A DNA stretch of 64,000 nucleotides from JAEUJM01 sp044221555 (GCA_044221555.1 JBGAOY010000015.1:1-64000); one strand, 5' to 3'. Numbered from the stretch's first letter, positions 1 to 8,851 are shown. Translations and numbers: made by a program. The notes: a model not told the origin generated them from the letters alone.

Positions 1-1
1 A

Positions 2-280
2 GACGGTGTGTACGTCGCCGCCGCCGGCGCGGGCGACGCCGCGACGGAGGCGGGGCTCTCGAGTCGGCCTGAGGGTGCCGCGCTCGACCAGAGCGCCGAC
101 GATGACGCCGACGCACCGGGGGAGCTCGATCCCGGCGACGGCGACGTGAACACGGCCCTGTGGGCGCAGGACCTGCAGGCCACCGAAGGCGAGGGCGCCC
201 TGAGCCCGTTCCACGAGGACCCGCTCCCGACGGACGACGATGTCGAGCCGGCGGAGGTCGACTTCGGCGAGTACCTGTGA
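2..280 (+). CDS. C-terminal end of an unidentified acidic protein (5' truncated)
   Basis: The window opens inside a frame that stays open from base 2 to a TGA, giving about 92 residues. The segment is dominated by Asp, Glu, Ala and Gly and ends DFGEYL. No domain is recognisable, and the composition suggests a disordered acidic tail. The GTG at 8 has neither a Shine-Dalgarno sequence nor a -10 hexamer before it, so the real start is most likely upstream of the window. The next gene on the strand begins 113 bases later with its own promoter. I cannot name a function. Confidence 0.6.
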   Translation, partial: DGVYVAAAGAGDAATEAGLSSRPEGAALDQSADDDADAPGELDPGDGDVNTALWAQDLQATEGEGALSPFHEDPLPTDDDVEPAEVDFGEYL

Positions 281-379
281 ACCAGCGGTGCCCGTACCGG
301 TGCGCGACTGGTGCCCGACCCGTCGTCGGTGACGGGTCGAGCACAGGCGCCGAGACGGTGGTGGGCCCGGCCCGGCGTC

Positions 380-385
380 TACGGT
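380..385 (+). promoter_or_regulatory. Leaderless -10 (TACGGT) of the SRPBCC gene
   Basis: TACGGT lies 8 bases before the ATG at 394 and there is no Shine-Dalgarno sequence. This is the TAnnnT-to-start geometry typical of actinobacterial leaderless mRNAs. Confidence 0.6.
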
Positions 386-393
386 GACGGCCC

Positions 394-774
394 ATGGAGA
401 CCGAGACTGCAGAGATCGAGATCGCCGCCTCGCCGGCCGACACCTGGGCCGTGGTGGGCGACTTCGGGGGGATCGGGTGGATGCCCGGCATCGACAGCGT
501 CACCGTCGACGGCGACGTGCGCACCATCGCCATGATGGGCATGGAGATCAAGGAGCAACTGGTCTCGCGCGACGACGAGGCCCGTTCGATCGCCTACTCG
601 ATCATCGACGGGCCGGTGCCGGTCGAGAGCCACACCGCCACCATCACCGTGCACGAGGCCGGCGACACCTCTCGCGTCACCTGGGAGGTGTCGGTGGAGC
701 CCGAGGGCGCGGCGCTGTTCAAGGACATCTACCAGGGCTCGCTCGGCGCGCTCAAGGATCGCTTGGAGGGCTGA
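394..774 (+). CDS. SRPBCC (START/Bet v1-like) family protein
   Basis: This 126-residue protein has the START-like ligand-binding layout: an N-terminal strand with IEIAASPADTWAVVGDFGG, then GWMPGIDSV, alternating strands with a charged centre, and a C-terminal amphipathic helix near residues 105-124 (ALFKDIYQGSLGALKDRL). The family binds hydrophobic ligands in a helix-grip cavity and includes polyketide cyclase-like proteins. The ligand here cannot be read from sequence. The start at 394 is supported by a leaderless -10 eight bases upstream. Its 3' end overlaps the convergent DUF1501 gene by 23 bases. Confidence 0.85.
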   Translation: METETAEIEIAASPADTWAVVGDFGGIGWMPGIDSVTVDGDVRTIAMMGMEIKEQLVSRDDEARSIAYSIIDGPVPVESHTATITVHEAGDTSRVTWEVSVEPEGAALFKDIYQGSLGALKDRLEG

Positions 775-2035
775 CCTCGGCCGGCGAGCCTCCCGTCGCG
801 GCGGCCAGCAGTCCCAGGCGGTCGACGTCCCCGCCCAGGATCTCGTCGGTCGGGCCGCCGAGCCAGTCGAGGGCACAGGCGTACACCGAGCGGGTGTCGA
901 GGTCGATGGGCAGGTCGCCGGCGGTGATGCGGTCGAGGCCCGTCTCGCCGACGATGCCCCCGCGCACCGCGCGACCCGCCAGGAGCTGCAGTCCGCCGCT
1001 GCCGTGATCGGTGCCGGCGCTGCCGTTCTCGGCCACGCGGCGGCCGAACTCGCTGGTCGTGACCACCAGCACGTCGTCGACCCGGCCGAGCCGCTCCATC
1101 TCGGCCAGGAACGTGTGGATGCCGTTGCCCACGTCGGTCAACAGGCGCGCGTGCTGGTCCGCCTGTCGGGCGTGGGTGTCGAACCCGTCGATGCCGATCA
1201 CGAACACCTGGGTGCCGACACCGAGCTCGATGATCCGAGCGGCAGTGGCCAGCAGCGCGGTGCCCCGAGCGTCGAGGGGCGGTGTCGCGCGCTCACCACC
1301 GGGCGCGGCCTGCTCCAGCACGTCCACGGCGTCGAGCGTGGCAGGGATCGACGTCTGGGCCGCCGCCAGCAGGGGATCGGCGCTCACCGGTGCCGCGGTG
1401 GCCAGGAACGCAGCGGTGATCGCGTCCGCGTCCGCGCCTGGCGGGGTCAGCAGGCGGAACGTCTCGGGAGAGGTCACGACCGTCGACAGGCTCCGCTCGG
1501 CTGCCAGCACCCGGGTGTCGGTGCCGAGCGCGACGGCCCGCAGCGGCGCCGGCTCGTCCCGGCCGGTCGCGTCGAGCCACCGCCCCAACCAGGAGGTGGC
1601 GAACGGCGTCTGCCCCCCGGCGCGCCAGGCGTCGGTGGCCACGAAGTGCGACCGGCTCTGGTCGGCGAAGCCGAGGCACTGCACGGCCGCGAGGTGACCG
1701 GCGGCCCAGAGCGGGGCCAGGGGCGCCAGGGCGGGATGCAGGGCATGGCTGTCCACGCCGTCGAGGGCGACGAGGTCCTGCTCGGCGACGGCGAGGGTCG
1801 GCCGGGCGTCGCGGTAGCGGCCGTCGGCCGGCACGAGGCTGTTGAGCCCGTCGTTGCCGCCGGCCAGCTCGAGCACCACGAGGATGCGCCCGGGCCGGAC
1901 CGCGGGCACGGCGTCGCGGTGCTGGACCTCGTCGTCGACCAGCCGTGACCACACCACCGTCCCGGCCAGGGCCGCGCCCGCCGCGCCACCGGCCAGGCCG
2001 AGGAATCGCCGTCGGGAGATGCCGTGGTCGTTCAC
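752..2035 (-). CDS. DUF1501 family secreted protein with Tat signal
   Basis: This is a 427-residue protein with a twin-arginine export signal at the N-terminus (SRRRFLGLAGG near residues 6-16, then a hydrophobic Ala-rich stretch), so it is probably folded before export by the TatABC system encoded at 15.3-16.8 kb. The body has the DUF1501 hallmarks LELAGGNDGLN (about residue 50) and TTSEFGRRVAENGSAGTDHG (about 340), resembling the metal-binding alkaline-phosphatase/sulfatase fold. The GTG start overlaps the TGA of the upstream DUF1800 gene as GTGA, so the two are one translation-coupled operon. DUF1501 and DUF1800 genes commonly travel as a pair. The biochemical role is not established. Confidence 0.88.
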   Translation of the reverse strand: MNDHGISRRRFLGLAGGAAGAALAGTVVWSRLVDDEVQHRDAVPAVRPGRILVVLELAGGNDGLNSLVPADGRYRDARPTLAVAEQDLVALDGVDSHALHPALAPLAPLWAAGHLAAVQCLGFADQSRSHFVATDAWRAGGQTPFATSWLGRWLDATGRDEPAPLRAVALGTDTRVLAAERSLSTVVTSPETFRLLTPPGADADAITAAFLATAAPVSADPLLAAAQTSIPATLDAVDVLEQAAPGGERATPPLDARGTALLATAARIIELGVGTQVFVIGIDGFDTHARQADQHARLLTDVGNGIHTFLAEMERLGRVDDVLVVTTSEFGRRVAENGSAGTDHGSGGLQLLAGRAVRGGIVGETGLDRITAGDLPIDLDTRSVYACALDWLGGPTDEILGGDVDRLGLLAAATGGSPAEVSPPSDP

Positions 2036-3324
2036 GCCATCACCAGGTCGGGTGAGGCCAGGGCCACCGTGAGCAGGCCGACCCCTCCGTCCCGGCTCGT
2101 GGCAGGGACGAGGGTCTCCAGGGCGTCCTGAGTGGCGGGGGTGAAGCCCTCGGGACGGCCCAGCGCGTCGGCCAGCTCGTGGAGGTCGCCCGCGGCCGCG
2201 GCGGCGCGGGCAGGGTTGTCCTCTGCAGTCGCCACGGCGACGGCACCGGCCAGGCTGTACCGCTGCGCCGTCGTCGACGAGGCCAACCACGTCGTGCCGC
2301 CGGGCCACCCGCCGACGTTCGGGGGCCACATGGGGAGGTGGCCGGCATCGTGGAGGCCCCAGTACCGGTCCTCGTCGCCGAGGACGGCTCCCGTGGCTCG
2401 TTGCGCAGCGACCAGCCAGGGCAGCGGCCCGAGCACGAGGGCGGAGGCCCGGCCCTCGGCCACCGCCTCGAGCACCGCTCGGGCCAGCGTGCGGAGATCG
2501 AGGTCGGCCTCGCGGAACCGCTCGGCCAGGCGGTCGAGCAGCTCCGGCTCGGCATCGGGGCCGAGCACCGCTCGCCCGAAGCGACCGGCCACGAAGCCGG
2601 CGCACGCCTCGTGGGCGACCACCGCCTCGATCACCGTGTCGACATCGTGCACCCCCGCCCGCCCGAGGTAGCGCTGCGGGGTGTCGTCGTGACCGGAGGG
2701 GTCGAGGTACGACGAGGCCCGCGTCGGATCGACCGCGGACCCCGTGTCGTCGAACCGGACGCGCCACCCGGTCAAGGCCCGGGCGCCGGCCACGACGTCG
2801 GCCTCGGTGAAGTTCCCCACCCCGAGCGCGAAGAGCTCGAGGAGCTCGCGTGAGTAGTTCTCGTTGGGATGCCGCCCGGTGCTGTCGACCCCGTCGAGGT
2901 AGCTCAGCATCGCGGGGTCGATCGTGGTCGCCCGCAGGAGGTCGGGGAACGACCCCAGGCCGCCGCGCCGGAACAGGTTGATCTGCGCCGTCATCTTGGG
3001 CGGGAAGGCCACCACGCCGAGACCCGACACGAGGTGGCCGTGCCAGTACCAGGCCATCCACTCCTCGAGGGAACGGCCCGCGGTGATGAGGTGGTCGAGC
3101 CAGCGGTTCACGGCGGTGATCGAGCCGGTGACCGTGTCGTAGAACGGGAAGGTCACATCGGCCCACAGGTCGTCCGGCTCCGCGGGGATGTCGTGACGGC
3201 CGGGGTCGACCAGGCGGTCGATGACGGCGTCGACGCCCAGCGCCGTGAGCTCGTCGAGCTGGCCAGGAGCGAGTCCGAAGCCGGTCCGGCGGTACAGGCG
3301 TGCGATCGCCTCCCGTTCGCTCAC
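2032..3324 (-). CDS. DUF1800 family protein
   Basis: This 430-residue protein carries the DUF1800 signatures: an N-terminal helical segment IARLYRRTGFGLAPGQLDEL, the central WYWHGHLVSG and FPPKMTAQINLFRR (residues about 90-115), the very conserved NENYSRELLELFALGVG near 155-170, and RALTGWRV. It starts at a GTG and overlaps the DUF1501 start by four bases. No clear secretion signal is visible, unlike its partner. Partner association is well known, but the function is unknown. Upstream on this strand is the potassium channel gene, 103 bases away. Confidence 0.88.
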   Translation of the reverse strand: MSEREAIARLYRRTGFGLAPGQLDELTALGVDAVIDRLVDPGRHDIPAEPDDLWADVTFPFYDTVTGSITAVNRWLDHLITAGRSLEEWMAWYWHGHLVSGLGVVAFPPKMTAQINLFRRGGLGSFPDLLRATTIDPAMLSYLDGVDSTGRHPNENYSRELLELFALGVGNFTEADVVAGARALTGWRVRFDDTGSAVDPTRASSYLDPSGHDDTPQRYLGRAGVHDVDTVIEAVVAHEACAGFVAGRFGRAVLGPDAEPELLDRLAERFREADLDLRTLARAVLEAVAEGRASALVLGPLPWLVAAQRATGAVLGDEDRYWGLHDAGHLPMWPPNVGGWPGGTTWLASSTTAQRYSLAGAVAVATAEDNPARAAAAAGDLHELADALGRPEGFTPATQDALETLVPATSRDGGVGLLTVALASPDLVMA

Positions 3325-3427
3325 AGCGCTGCCAATTCCGTCGAGTCCTCCAGGGCCCTCCGTCAGACGAGCGCTTCGACCACTCGGTCGAACCGCACCG
3401 CCGTCCGGCGCTCGGTGGGCGCCGATG

Positions 3428-4171
3428 CTACCGGTCGTCGGCGTCGTCGGTCGGTCGGTCGGTCGATCCTCCGACGGTGTCGGATCGGCGGGGTCGCTCG
3501 CGGCCCAGGTTGCCGACGAGGGCGGCGACCAGCGTGACCAGGAAGATCTGGCCGATGAGGGCCTCGAGCACCGCGAGCGAACGGGCCCACTGGCTCACGG
3601 GCGCGATGTCGCCGTAGCCGAGGGTGGCGAGGGTGACGTAGCTGAAGTACCCCAGACCGGCCTGCGCGCTGGGGCCGAGGTTGCCCTTGAACGCACCGGG
3701 ATCGATGGACCAGAGCCCGTGGAAGAAGAACCCGAACGTGAGGCCCAGCAGCAGGTACACACAGATCGCGCCCAGCACGGTCTGGCCGTTGATGCGCGGG
3801 TGCTGGAAGATCCGGCGCAGGATCACGAGCGGGCAGGCGACCAGCAGCGCGCCGAGCAGCAGGCTGGGGAGCCCGGTGGTGGCCGTGGTCTGGGTGGCGG
3901 CGTCGCCGGCGATGAGCAGCACCGACAGCACCACCATGAACCAAGCGATGCGGGTGGCGGTGGCGTGGGCCTGCGAGATGTGCAGCGCCAGCAGCAGCAT
4001 CACCCCCATCAGCGCGGCCTGGACCACCGGTCCCCACCGGGTCTCGTCGAGCAGTGGCAGCATCAGGATCTGCAGCAGGATCACGCTCAGCAACAACCCG
4101 TAGCTGTCGGCCAACCGCTCCACGTCACGCAGTCGCCCCACGCCCGTGTTGGTAGCACACGCCGGTCCCAT
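3428..4171 (-). CDS. Potassium channel protein, two-pore-helix type (Ion_trans_2)
   Basis: This is a 247-residue membrane protein with about six hydrophobic segments. The last two flank a pore loop whose selectivity filter TLGYGD lies near residues 183-188 within ATLGYGDIAP, the classic K+ filter. The four upstream helices carry no S4-type Arg/Lys ladder, so voltage gating is doubtful. The hydrophilic C-tail (SDTVGGSTDRPTDDADDR) is encoded by a run of GGTC repeats. It starts 27 bases from the divergent small gene at 4199. The ATG at 4171 has no clear Shine-Dalgarno, and a GTG at 4141 is an alternative. Confidence 0.88.
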   Translation of the reverse strand: MGPACATNTGVGRLRDVERLADSYGLLLSVILLQILMLPLLDETRWGPVVQAALMGVMLLLALHISQAHATATRIAWFMVVLSVLLIAGDAATQTTATTGLPSLLLGALLVACPLVILRRIFQHPRINGQTVLGAICVYLLLGLTFGFFFHGLWSIDPGAFKGNLGPSAQAGLGYFSYVTLATLGYGDIAPVSQWARSLAVLEALIGQIFLVTLVAALVGNLGRERPRRSDTVGGSTDRPTDDADDR

Positions 4172-4184
4172 CCGCGGCCCCCGA

Positions 4185-4190
4185 TACGCT
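4185..4190 (+). promoter_or_regulatory. Leaderless -10 (TACGCT) of the 51-residue gene
   Basis: TACGCT lies 8 bases before the ATG at 4199, with no Shine-Dalgarno. On the other strand an imperfect TATCGG overlaps it 9 bases before the channel start at 4171, so this 27-base region may fire both ways. Confidence 0.55.
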
Positions 4191-4198
4191 CGGCAGCC

Positions 4199-4354
4199 AT
4201 GGATCAGCGCCCCCCACCCGACCCGGCCAAGCTCCTGGCGTTCTGGATGGAATGGGAGAAGGGCGAGACCACGCCCGGCACGGTGATGAAGAACCTCAAG
4301 GTGGGCGGCCTGCGAGACCTGCTCGAAGCGATGGTCGAACCCCCCGCGCCTTGA
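4199..4354 (+). CDS. Small conserved actinobacterial protein (51 aa), unknown function
   Basis: This 51-codon gene encodes a Pro-rich start (MDQRPPPDPAKLL), an aromatic acidic core FWMEWEKGETTPG and an amphipathic tail VGGLRDLLEAMVE. I recognise the pattern as a short protein found in many actinomycetes, often next to NUDIX or helicase genes, with no assigned role. A leaderless -10 decides the ATG. It runs into the NUDIX gene after 15 bases, so the two are probably one transcript. There is no membrane segment and no Cys. Confidence 0.75.
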   Translation: MDQRPPPDPAKLLAFWMEWEKGETTPGTVMKNLKVGGLRDLLEAMVEPPAP

Positions 4355-4369
4355 TCCGACGGAGCGGGG

Positions 4370-5062
4370 ATGGGTGAGGTGAGCGGCGCTCGGGGCGGGT
4401 CGCAGGTGATTCCTCGCCCGGCCGACGTGCGCCCAGGCGGCCCGGCACCCTGGGCGGACCTGGCGCCCGAGGAGCGGCGGGTGACCACCACCCGCGTGGC
4501 CGAGGCCGTGCGCGGGCTCGGTGACCCCGTCCCCATCCCCGGCGGCGCCCCGCCAGGGGCACGGCCCTCAGCGGTGCTGATCCCGATCTACGACGACGGC
4601 GACGGCGCGGTGGTGGTGCTCACCCGGCGGGCCCAGCACCTGCGCTCGCACAAGGGCGAGGTCAGCTTCCCCGGCGGGCGCCAGGAGCCGGGCGAGGCGC
4701 CGCACCAGACGGCCCTTCGAGAGTCCGAGGAGGAGACCGGCCTGCCCGCCCACGCCGTCGAGCTGGTGGGAGAGCTCGACCCGCTGGCCACGTTCTCGAG
4801 CGGGTCGCTGATCGTCCCGTTCGTGGGGATCCTGGCGGGCGGGCGGCCCGAGCTGGTGGCCCAGGAGTCGGAGGTCGAGGCCATCCTGCACGTGCCCCTG
4901 GCCGACCTCCTGCATGCCGACGCCTACCGCGAGGAGCTGTGGCGGTTCCCCCAGGGCTACCACCCGCTCTACTTCTTCGAGATCGTGGGCGACACCATCT
5001 GGGGGGCCACCGCCCGGATCCTGCACCAGCTCCTCTCCATCGTGACGGGCACGGGGCGATGA
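4370..5062 (+). CDS. NUDIX hydrolase, probable coenzyme A pyrophosphatase
   Basis: The 230-residue protein has a complete NUDIX box near residues 103-125: GGRQEPGE, seven residues, then RESEEETGL, which supplies the metal-binding glutamates. Just before it, LTRRAQHLRSHKGEVSFPGG matches the extra motif of the CoA-pyrophosphatase (NudL/CoAse) subgroup, which splits CoA and acyl-CoA to 3',5'-ADP and phosphopantetheine. That subgroup call is by motif and not proven. The first 60 residues look like a linker and may be partly untranslated; a GTG at 4407 is an alternative start. The stop overlaps the next ATG as ATGA. Confidence 0.87.
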   Translation: MGEVSGARGGSQVIPRPADVRPGGPAPWADLAPEERRVTTTRVAEAVRGLGDPVPIPGGAPPGARPSAVLIPIYDDGDGAVVVLTRRAQHLRSHKGEVSFPGGRQEPGEAPHQTALRESEEETGLPAHAVELVGELDPLATFSSGSLIVPFVGILAGGRPELVAQESEVEAILHVPLADLLHADAYREELWRFPQGYHPLYFFEIVGDTIWGATARILHQLLSIVTGTGR

Positions 5063-6498
5063 CCGACCACGATCCCCGCAGCTTCCACATGACCCCCGAC
5101 GAGTTCCGCCGGCGGGGCGCCGAGGTGATCGAGTGGATCGCCCGGTACATGGAGCAGGTCGAGGACTACCCGGTGCGCTCACCGGTCGCTCCCGGCGACG
5201 TGCGGGCCCAGTTGCCGCCGCACCCACCCGAGCAGCCCGAGCCCTTCGACGCGGTGATGGCCGACCTCGACCGCATCGTGATGCCCGGCGTCACCCACTG
5301 GCAGTCGCCCAACTTCTTCGCCTACTTCCCGGCCAACACCTCTGGACCGTCGATCCTGGGGGAGCTGGTGTCCGCCGGCCTCGGCGTGCAGGGGATGCTC
5401 TGGGCCACCAGCCCGGCCTGCACCGAGCTCGAGACCCACGTGCTCGACTGGGTGATCGACCTCCTGGGGCTCCCTGAGCGGTTCCGCTCCGCGGGCGCCG
5501 GAAGCGGCCGGGAGGGGGGGTCGGGAGGCGGCGTGATCCAGGACTCGGCCTCGAGCGCCACGCTGTGCGCGCTGCTGGCCGCCCGCCACCGCACGGCGCC
5601 CGACAACGACCTCGGCGGGCTGGTGGCCTACACCTCCACCCAGGCCCACTCGTCGGTGGAGAAGGGTGCACGGGTGGCGGGCCTGCCCGCCGATCGACTG
5701 CGGTCGATCGCGGTGGACGACGCCTTCGCGATGCGCCCTGCTGCCCTGGCCGCGGCCGTGGAGGCCGATGTGGCCGCGGGCCTGCGCCCCTTCTTCGTCT
5801 GCGCCAGCGTGGGCACCACGTCGTCGACCGCCCTCGACCCCGTCCCGGCCATCGCCGACGTGTGCGAGCGCCATGGCCTCTGGCTGCACGTCGATGCGGC
5901 CATGGCCGGCTCGGCGGCAGTCGCGCCCGAGTTGCGCTTCGTGAACGAGGGCCTCGAACGGGCCGACAGCTACGCCTTCAACCCCCACAAGTGGCTGTTC
6001 ACCAACTTCGACTGCGACTGCTTCTACGTGGCCGACCGCTCGGCGCTGATCGAGGCGCTGTCGGTGCTGCCCGAGTACCTGCGCAACACCGCCTCCGACA
6101 CGGGCGCGGTGATCGACTACCGCGACTGGCAGGTGCCGCTGGGCCGGCGGTTCCGAGCCCTCAAGCTGTGGATGGTGATCCGCCACTACGGCGCCGAGGG
6201 GCTCCGCCACCACGTGCGTCGCCATGTCGAGCTCACCCGCGAGCTCGTGGGTTGGATCGAGGCCGACGATCGCTTCGAGCTGGCGGCGCCCGTCCCGCTC
6301 AACCTGGTGTGCTTCCGTCACGTGGGCGGCGACGAGGCCAACCAGCGCCTCCTCGACACCCTCAACGCCTCCGGTGGCCTCTATCTCACGCACACCCGAC
6401 TCGACGGCCGACTCACCCTGCGCCTCTCGATCGGCCAGACCCACACCGAGCGCCACCACGTGGTGGCGGCCTGGGAGCGCATCACCGCGCTGGCGTGA
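5059..6498 (+). CDS. PLP-dependent decarboxylase, aromatic L-amino acid decarboxylase-like
   Basis: This 479-residue enzyme belongs to the group II PLP decarboxylases. Visible hallmarks are HWQSPNFFAYFP near residues 78-89, the segment SSATLCALLAARH, the cofactor Asp in LWLHVDAAMAGS, and the Schiff-base lysine at residue 311 in NPHKWLFTNFDC, which is the DDC/TDC form of the motif. It should release CO2 from an aromatic amino acid to give the amine; substrate (Trp, Tyr, Phe or DOPA) is undetermined. A Gly-Ser-rich insert (GAGSGREGGSGGG, about residues 146-158) is unusual. The ATG overlaps the NUDIX stop, so expression is coupled. Confidence 0.88.
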   Translation: MTDHDPRSFHMTPDEFRRRGAEVIEWIARYMEQVEDYPVRSPVAPGDVRAQLPPHPPEQPEPFDAVMADLDRIVMPGVTHWQSPNFFAYFPANTSGPSILGELVSAGLGVQGMLWATSPACTELETHVLDWVIDLLGLPERFRSAGAGSGREGGSGGGVIQDSASSATLCALLAARHRTAPDNDLGGLVAYTSTQAHSSVEKGARVAGLPADRLRSIAVDDAFAMRPAALAAAVEADVAAGLRPFFVCASVGTTSSTALDPVPAIADVCERHGLWLHVDAAMAGSAAVAPELRFVNEGLERADSYAFNPHKWLFTNFDCDCFYVADRSALIEALSVLPEYLRNTASDTGAVIDYRDWQVPLGRRFRALKLWMVIRHYGAEGLRHHVRRHVELTRELVGWIEADDRFELAAPVPLNLVCFRHVGGDEANQRLLDTLNASGGLYLTHTRLDGRLTLRLSIGQTHTERHHVVAAWERITALA

Positions 6499-6537
6499 GC
6501 AACTCGTCGGCCCCGGTCGGCGCCCGCTCGGGTCGGG

Positions 6538-8280
6538 TCAACGCGTGTGGCCGGCCTCGTCGTCGTCGGCGGCGGCGGCCAGGGACCGGAGCGTCGGCTC
6601 GAGCTCGGCCCACATCGCCTCGGACACCAGGTGGGCGCCGAGCTCGTTGGTGTGGACCTCACCGATGTAGACGTCCGCCTGGTGCCCGTCGAGCGCGTGG
6701 GAGAGGCCGATGACGTCATCGGGGAGGGCGTCGTGGACGTCGGGTGGCCACCCCGCCTGGATCGGCTGCCAGAAGCTGCGCACCGGCGTGTCGTTCCTTC
6801 GAGCCAGTTCGGTGACCGTTCGGTGGGCCCGACCGTAGATCGCCAACGCGGCCTCCTGCTGTGCGGTCGGACCGGCACTGCTGGGAGCGGCCCGCCAGGA
6901 CGGTGGTTCCTCTGCGCCCAGGACCTGCTCCGCCACCCGCCACAGGGCGCTGTTGCGCCGGTACGACTCCGTGAGCTCGGCGACGCCCGAGAGGTAGCCG
7001 GGCTCGGTCTCGTGCTCGTCGTGGAAGTCCGAGGCGAGGGCCTGGAGGGCGGAGGCACCGTAGTGGGTCGGCTGTTCCGAGTAGTCGGTGCGCTGCACGA
7101 GGAACTCGTTGAACCCGTCGTAGAACACGATCAGGTCGAACCGGTGGCCGGCGGCGAGGAGCCGTTCGAGATAGAGGTACTCCTGCCAGGCCACCCACGC
7201 CGGGAACCCGTAGTTGTGCACGTCCAACGCCACGCCGTGAGACTCGGCGATGCGGGCGATCTCGGACGGGATGGTGTGCTGGTCGCGCTGTCCGATGCCG
7301 AACATCGTCGACCCGCCGAAGAAGGCCACCTGGAGGGCCGGCGCGCCGGCAGCGCGGTCGGGTCGGTAGGACCGTCGCTCGCCCCCGGCGACGTTCAGGT
7401 AGGTGCCCTCGTAGTCGTGCGGGGCCGAGATCAGGTACGGGACGTAGGTCGGGTCCTGCAACTGGAAGTCGGCGAGCTCGTCGGCGAACGGGCGCGCCCA
7501 GGGCTCACCACCGATGTTCGGCATGCCCATGACCGCGCGAGCGCTTTCCCGCTTGACGACCAGGAGGTCGCCGCGATCCGAGGGGCGCAACAGCCCCGTG
7601 CCCGACAACGCGGCGCCGGCGGCGACGTCGAGGACCATGGCCACGAGCAGGAATCCAGCCACGGTCAGCACCGTCCTCGTCCGTGAGCGGCTGACGTCGA
7701 TGGAGGTCGATGGGGTGGGCGCCTGTGGGTGCGGCGGACCGAGCCCTGCGGCCCGCTCGACCGGCACGCCGGGCCCGATCGATCCGCCCGGCTCGACCGC
7801 CCGGGCGGACCGGGTCGTGGACGGGCGGCGCCCGCAATGCGGATGCCGGAAATGCACCGTGCCGGCGGGCTCCCGTGCGATCCACCCCTCCCCGTCGGCG
7901 TGGAGCATCGCCCTCCTACGACGGTGTCGGACCGGGCTGCTGATCAGCCACGCGGGGAGGACGACGAGCCCGAAGGCGAGCGTCACGGACACGGTGGTCA
8001 GCGCGCCGATGGTGGCGCGGACGGCGGATCCTGTGGCGACTCGAAGGGCGCGCGTCGTCCTCCGTCCGAGCGATGGTGCGAGCACCCCGACCTGGGTCGC
8101 CATCACCCCGACGACGACGATCGCGCCGATGACGACGTCGGCGCCGGCTGTCCCCGGTCGAACCGCCATGGCGAGGAGAAGCGCCAGGCCGGCGGCCCCG
8201 GCGGCGAGCGCGAGTACGTGTCCTCTCGCTCGTGGCCTCCCGTCGTCCGAGGCGATCGGGACGGGTGCTCCTTGGACCAT
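6538..8280 (-). CDS. Membrane-anchored SGNH/GDSL-like hydrolase (paralogue of 8852-10612)
   Basis: The protein is 580 residues. The first 160 contain three to four hydrophobic helices, and a further transmembrane helix (VAGFLLVAMVLDVAAGAAL, about residues 235-255) precedes an extracytoplasmic SGNH domain. That domain shows block I GGSTMFGIG with the likely nucleophile Ser, block II NYGFPAW, block III FYDGFNE with the Asn, and block V EVHTNELG with the His. Such enzymes are often carbohydrate O-acyl esterases; that role is inferred. The start at 8280 gives the same cytosolic tail length as the paralogue and has GGGAG eight bases upstream. An upstream ATG at 8374 with its own GGGA is an alternative. 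Confidence 0.8.
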   Translation of the reverse strand: MVQGAPVPIASDDGRPRARGHVLALAAGAAGLALLLAMAVRPGTAGADVVIGAIVVVGVMATQVGVLAPSLGRRTTRALRVATGSAVRATIGALTTVSVTLAFGLVVLPAWLISSPVRHRRRRAMLHADGEGWIAREPAGTVHFRHPHCGRRPSTTRSARAVEPGGSIGPGVPVERAAGLGPPHPQAPTPSTSIDVSRSRTRTVLTVAGFLLVAMVLDVAAGAALSGTGLLRPSDRGDLLVVKRESARAVMGMPNIGGEPWARPFADELADFQLQDPTYVPYLISAPHDYEGTYLNVAGGERRSYRPDRAAGAPALQVAFFGGSTMFGIGQRDQHTIPSEIARIAESHGVALDVHNYGFPAWVAWQEYLYLERLLAAGHRFDLIVFYDGFNEFLVQRTDYSEQPTHYGASALQALASDFHDEHETEPGYLSGVAELTESYRRNSALWRVAEQVLGAEEPPSWRAAPSSAGPTAQQEAALAIYGRAHRTVTELARRNDTPVRSFWQPIQAGWPPDVHDALPDDVIGLSHALDGHQADVYIGEVHTNELGAHLVSEAMWAELEPTLRSLAAAADDDEAGHTR

Positions 8281-8333
8281 GGGCTGGCTCCCGATACCGC
8301 CATGATAGTGGCCGATGTTCAACGAGACCTGAC

Positions 8334-8345
8334 CACCATTTGGTG
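8334..8345. promoter_or_regulatory. Short palindrome in a divergent promoter region
   Basis: CACCA, TT, TGGTG forms a compact 5-bp-arm palindrome in a lower-GC stretch between the SGNH gene start (8280) and the divergent gene at 8444. It may be an operator; nothing else supports this. Confidence 0.25.
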
Positions 8346-8430
8346 CCCATTCCGCCGGGCCGACCATCGTCATTTCCCGATGATCGTCCACGGGGCACCC
8401 CGGCGCGAGCCGGAGACGGTGACCGACGGG

Positions 8431-8436
8431 TAGCGT
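8431..8436 (+). promoter_or_regulatory. Leaderless -10 (TAGCGT) of the gene at 8444
   Basis: TAGCGT lies 7 bases before the ATG at 8444; no Shine-Dalgarno is present. Confidence 0.6.
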
Positions 8437-8443
8437 TGCCCAC

Positions 8444-8839
8444 ATGTCGGTGACCGTGACCTTCGAGGGCGACGACCACGCTCACGTCGTGAAACAGGTG
8501 CAGGAGTGGCTCGCCACGGTCGAGGCCGAGCCCGACGGGCCGCTGTCGCCGGCCGAGGCCATCGCCCAGGGGGCCGAGGTGACCAAGGATGCGCTGCGCA
8601 TCATCGCCCAGGCCGCACCGCGTCCGATCGCGCAGAACGACGTGTTCCAGCGGCTCACGGGCATGGGCTACAAGGCCACCGATGCCACCAAGAACGCGCT
8701 GGTCAGCGGCGTGGGCGCCATCGAGGATGCGACCGGCGGCGGTGTGGTCAAAGAGGTGCGCGACACCGGGCGGGGCGCGATCTACGAGATGAACGTGGCC
8801 GTGGCCAAGCAGATCCTCAAGCAGCTCCACGGCGCCTGA
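8444..8839 (+). CDS. Unrecognised small soluble protein (131 aa)
   Basis: I do not recognise a family. The protein has no signal peptide or membrane segment. After an N-terminal strand (VTVTFEGDD) it is mostly helical, with helices near residues 13-25, 36-56, 64-73 and 80-90, and ends in a strand-turn-strand RDTGRGAIYEM plus a helix AVAKQILKQL. The block RPIAQNDVFQRLTGMGYKATDATKNAL reads like a winged-helix arrangement, so a DNA-binding role is possible but unproven. It is transcribed alone, leaderless, and sits as the only plus-strand gene between the two SGNH paralogues. Confidence 0.7.
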   Translation: MSVTVTFEGDDHAHVVKQVQEWLATVEAEPDGPLSPAEAIAQGAEVTKDALRIIAQAAPRPIAQNDVFQRLTGMGYKATDATKNALVSGVGAIEDATGGGVVKEVRDTGRGAIYEMNVAVAKQILKQLHGA

Positions 8840-8851
8840 GCGCCCGGCTGG

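Noticed and set aside
3449..3464. GGTC tandem repeat as a phase-variable tract
   Set aside because: Only four units, and they lie in the C-terminal tail of the channel gene where a shift would have little effect.
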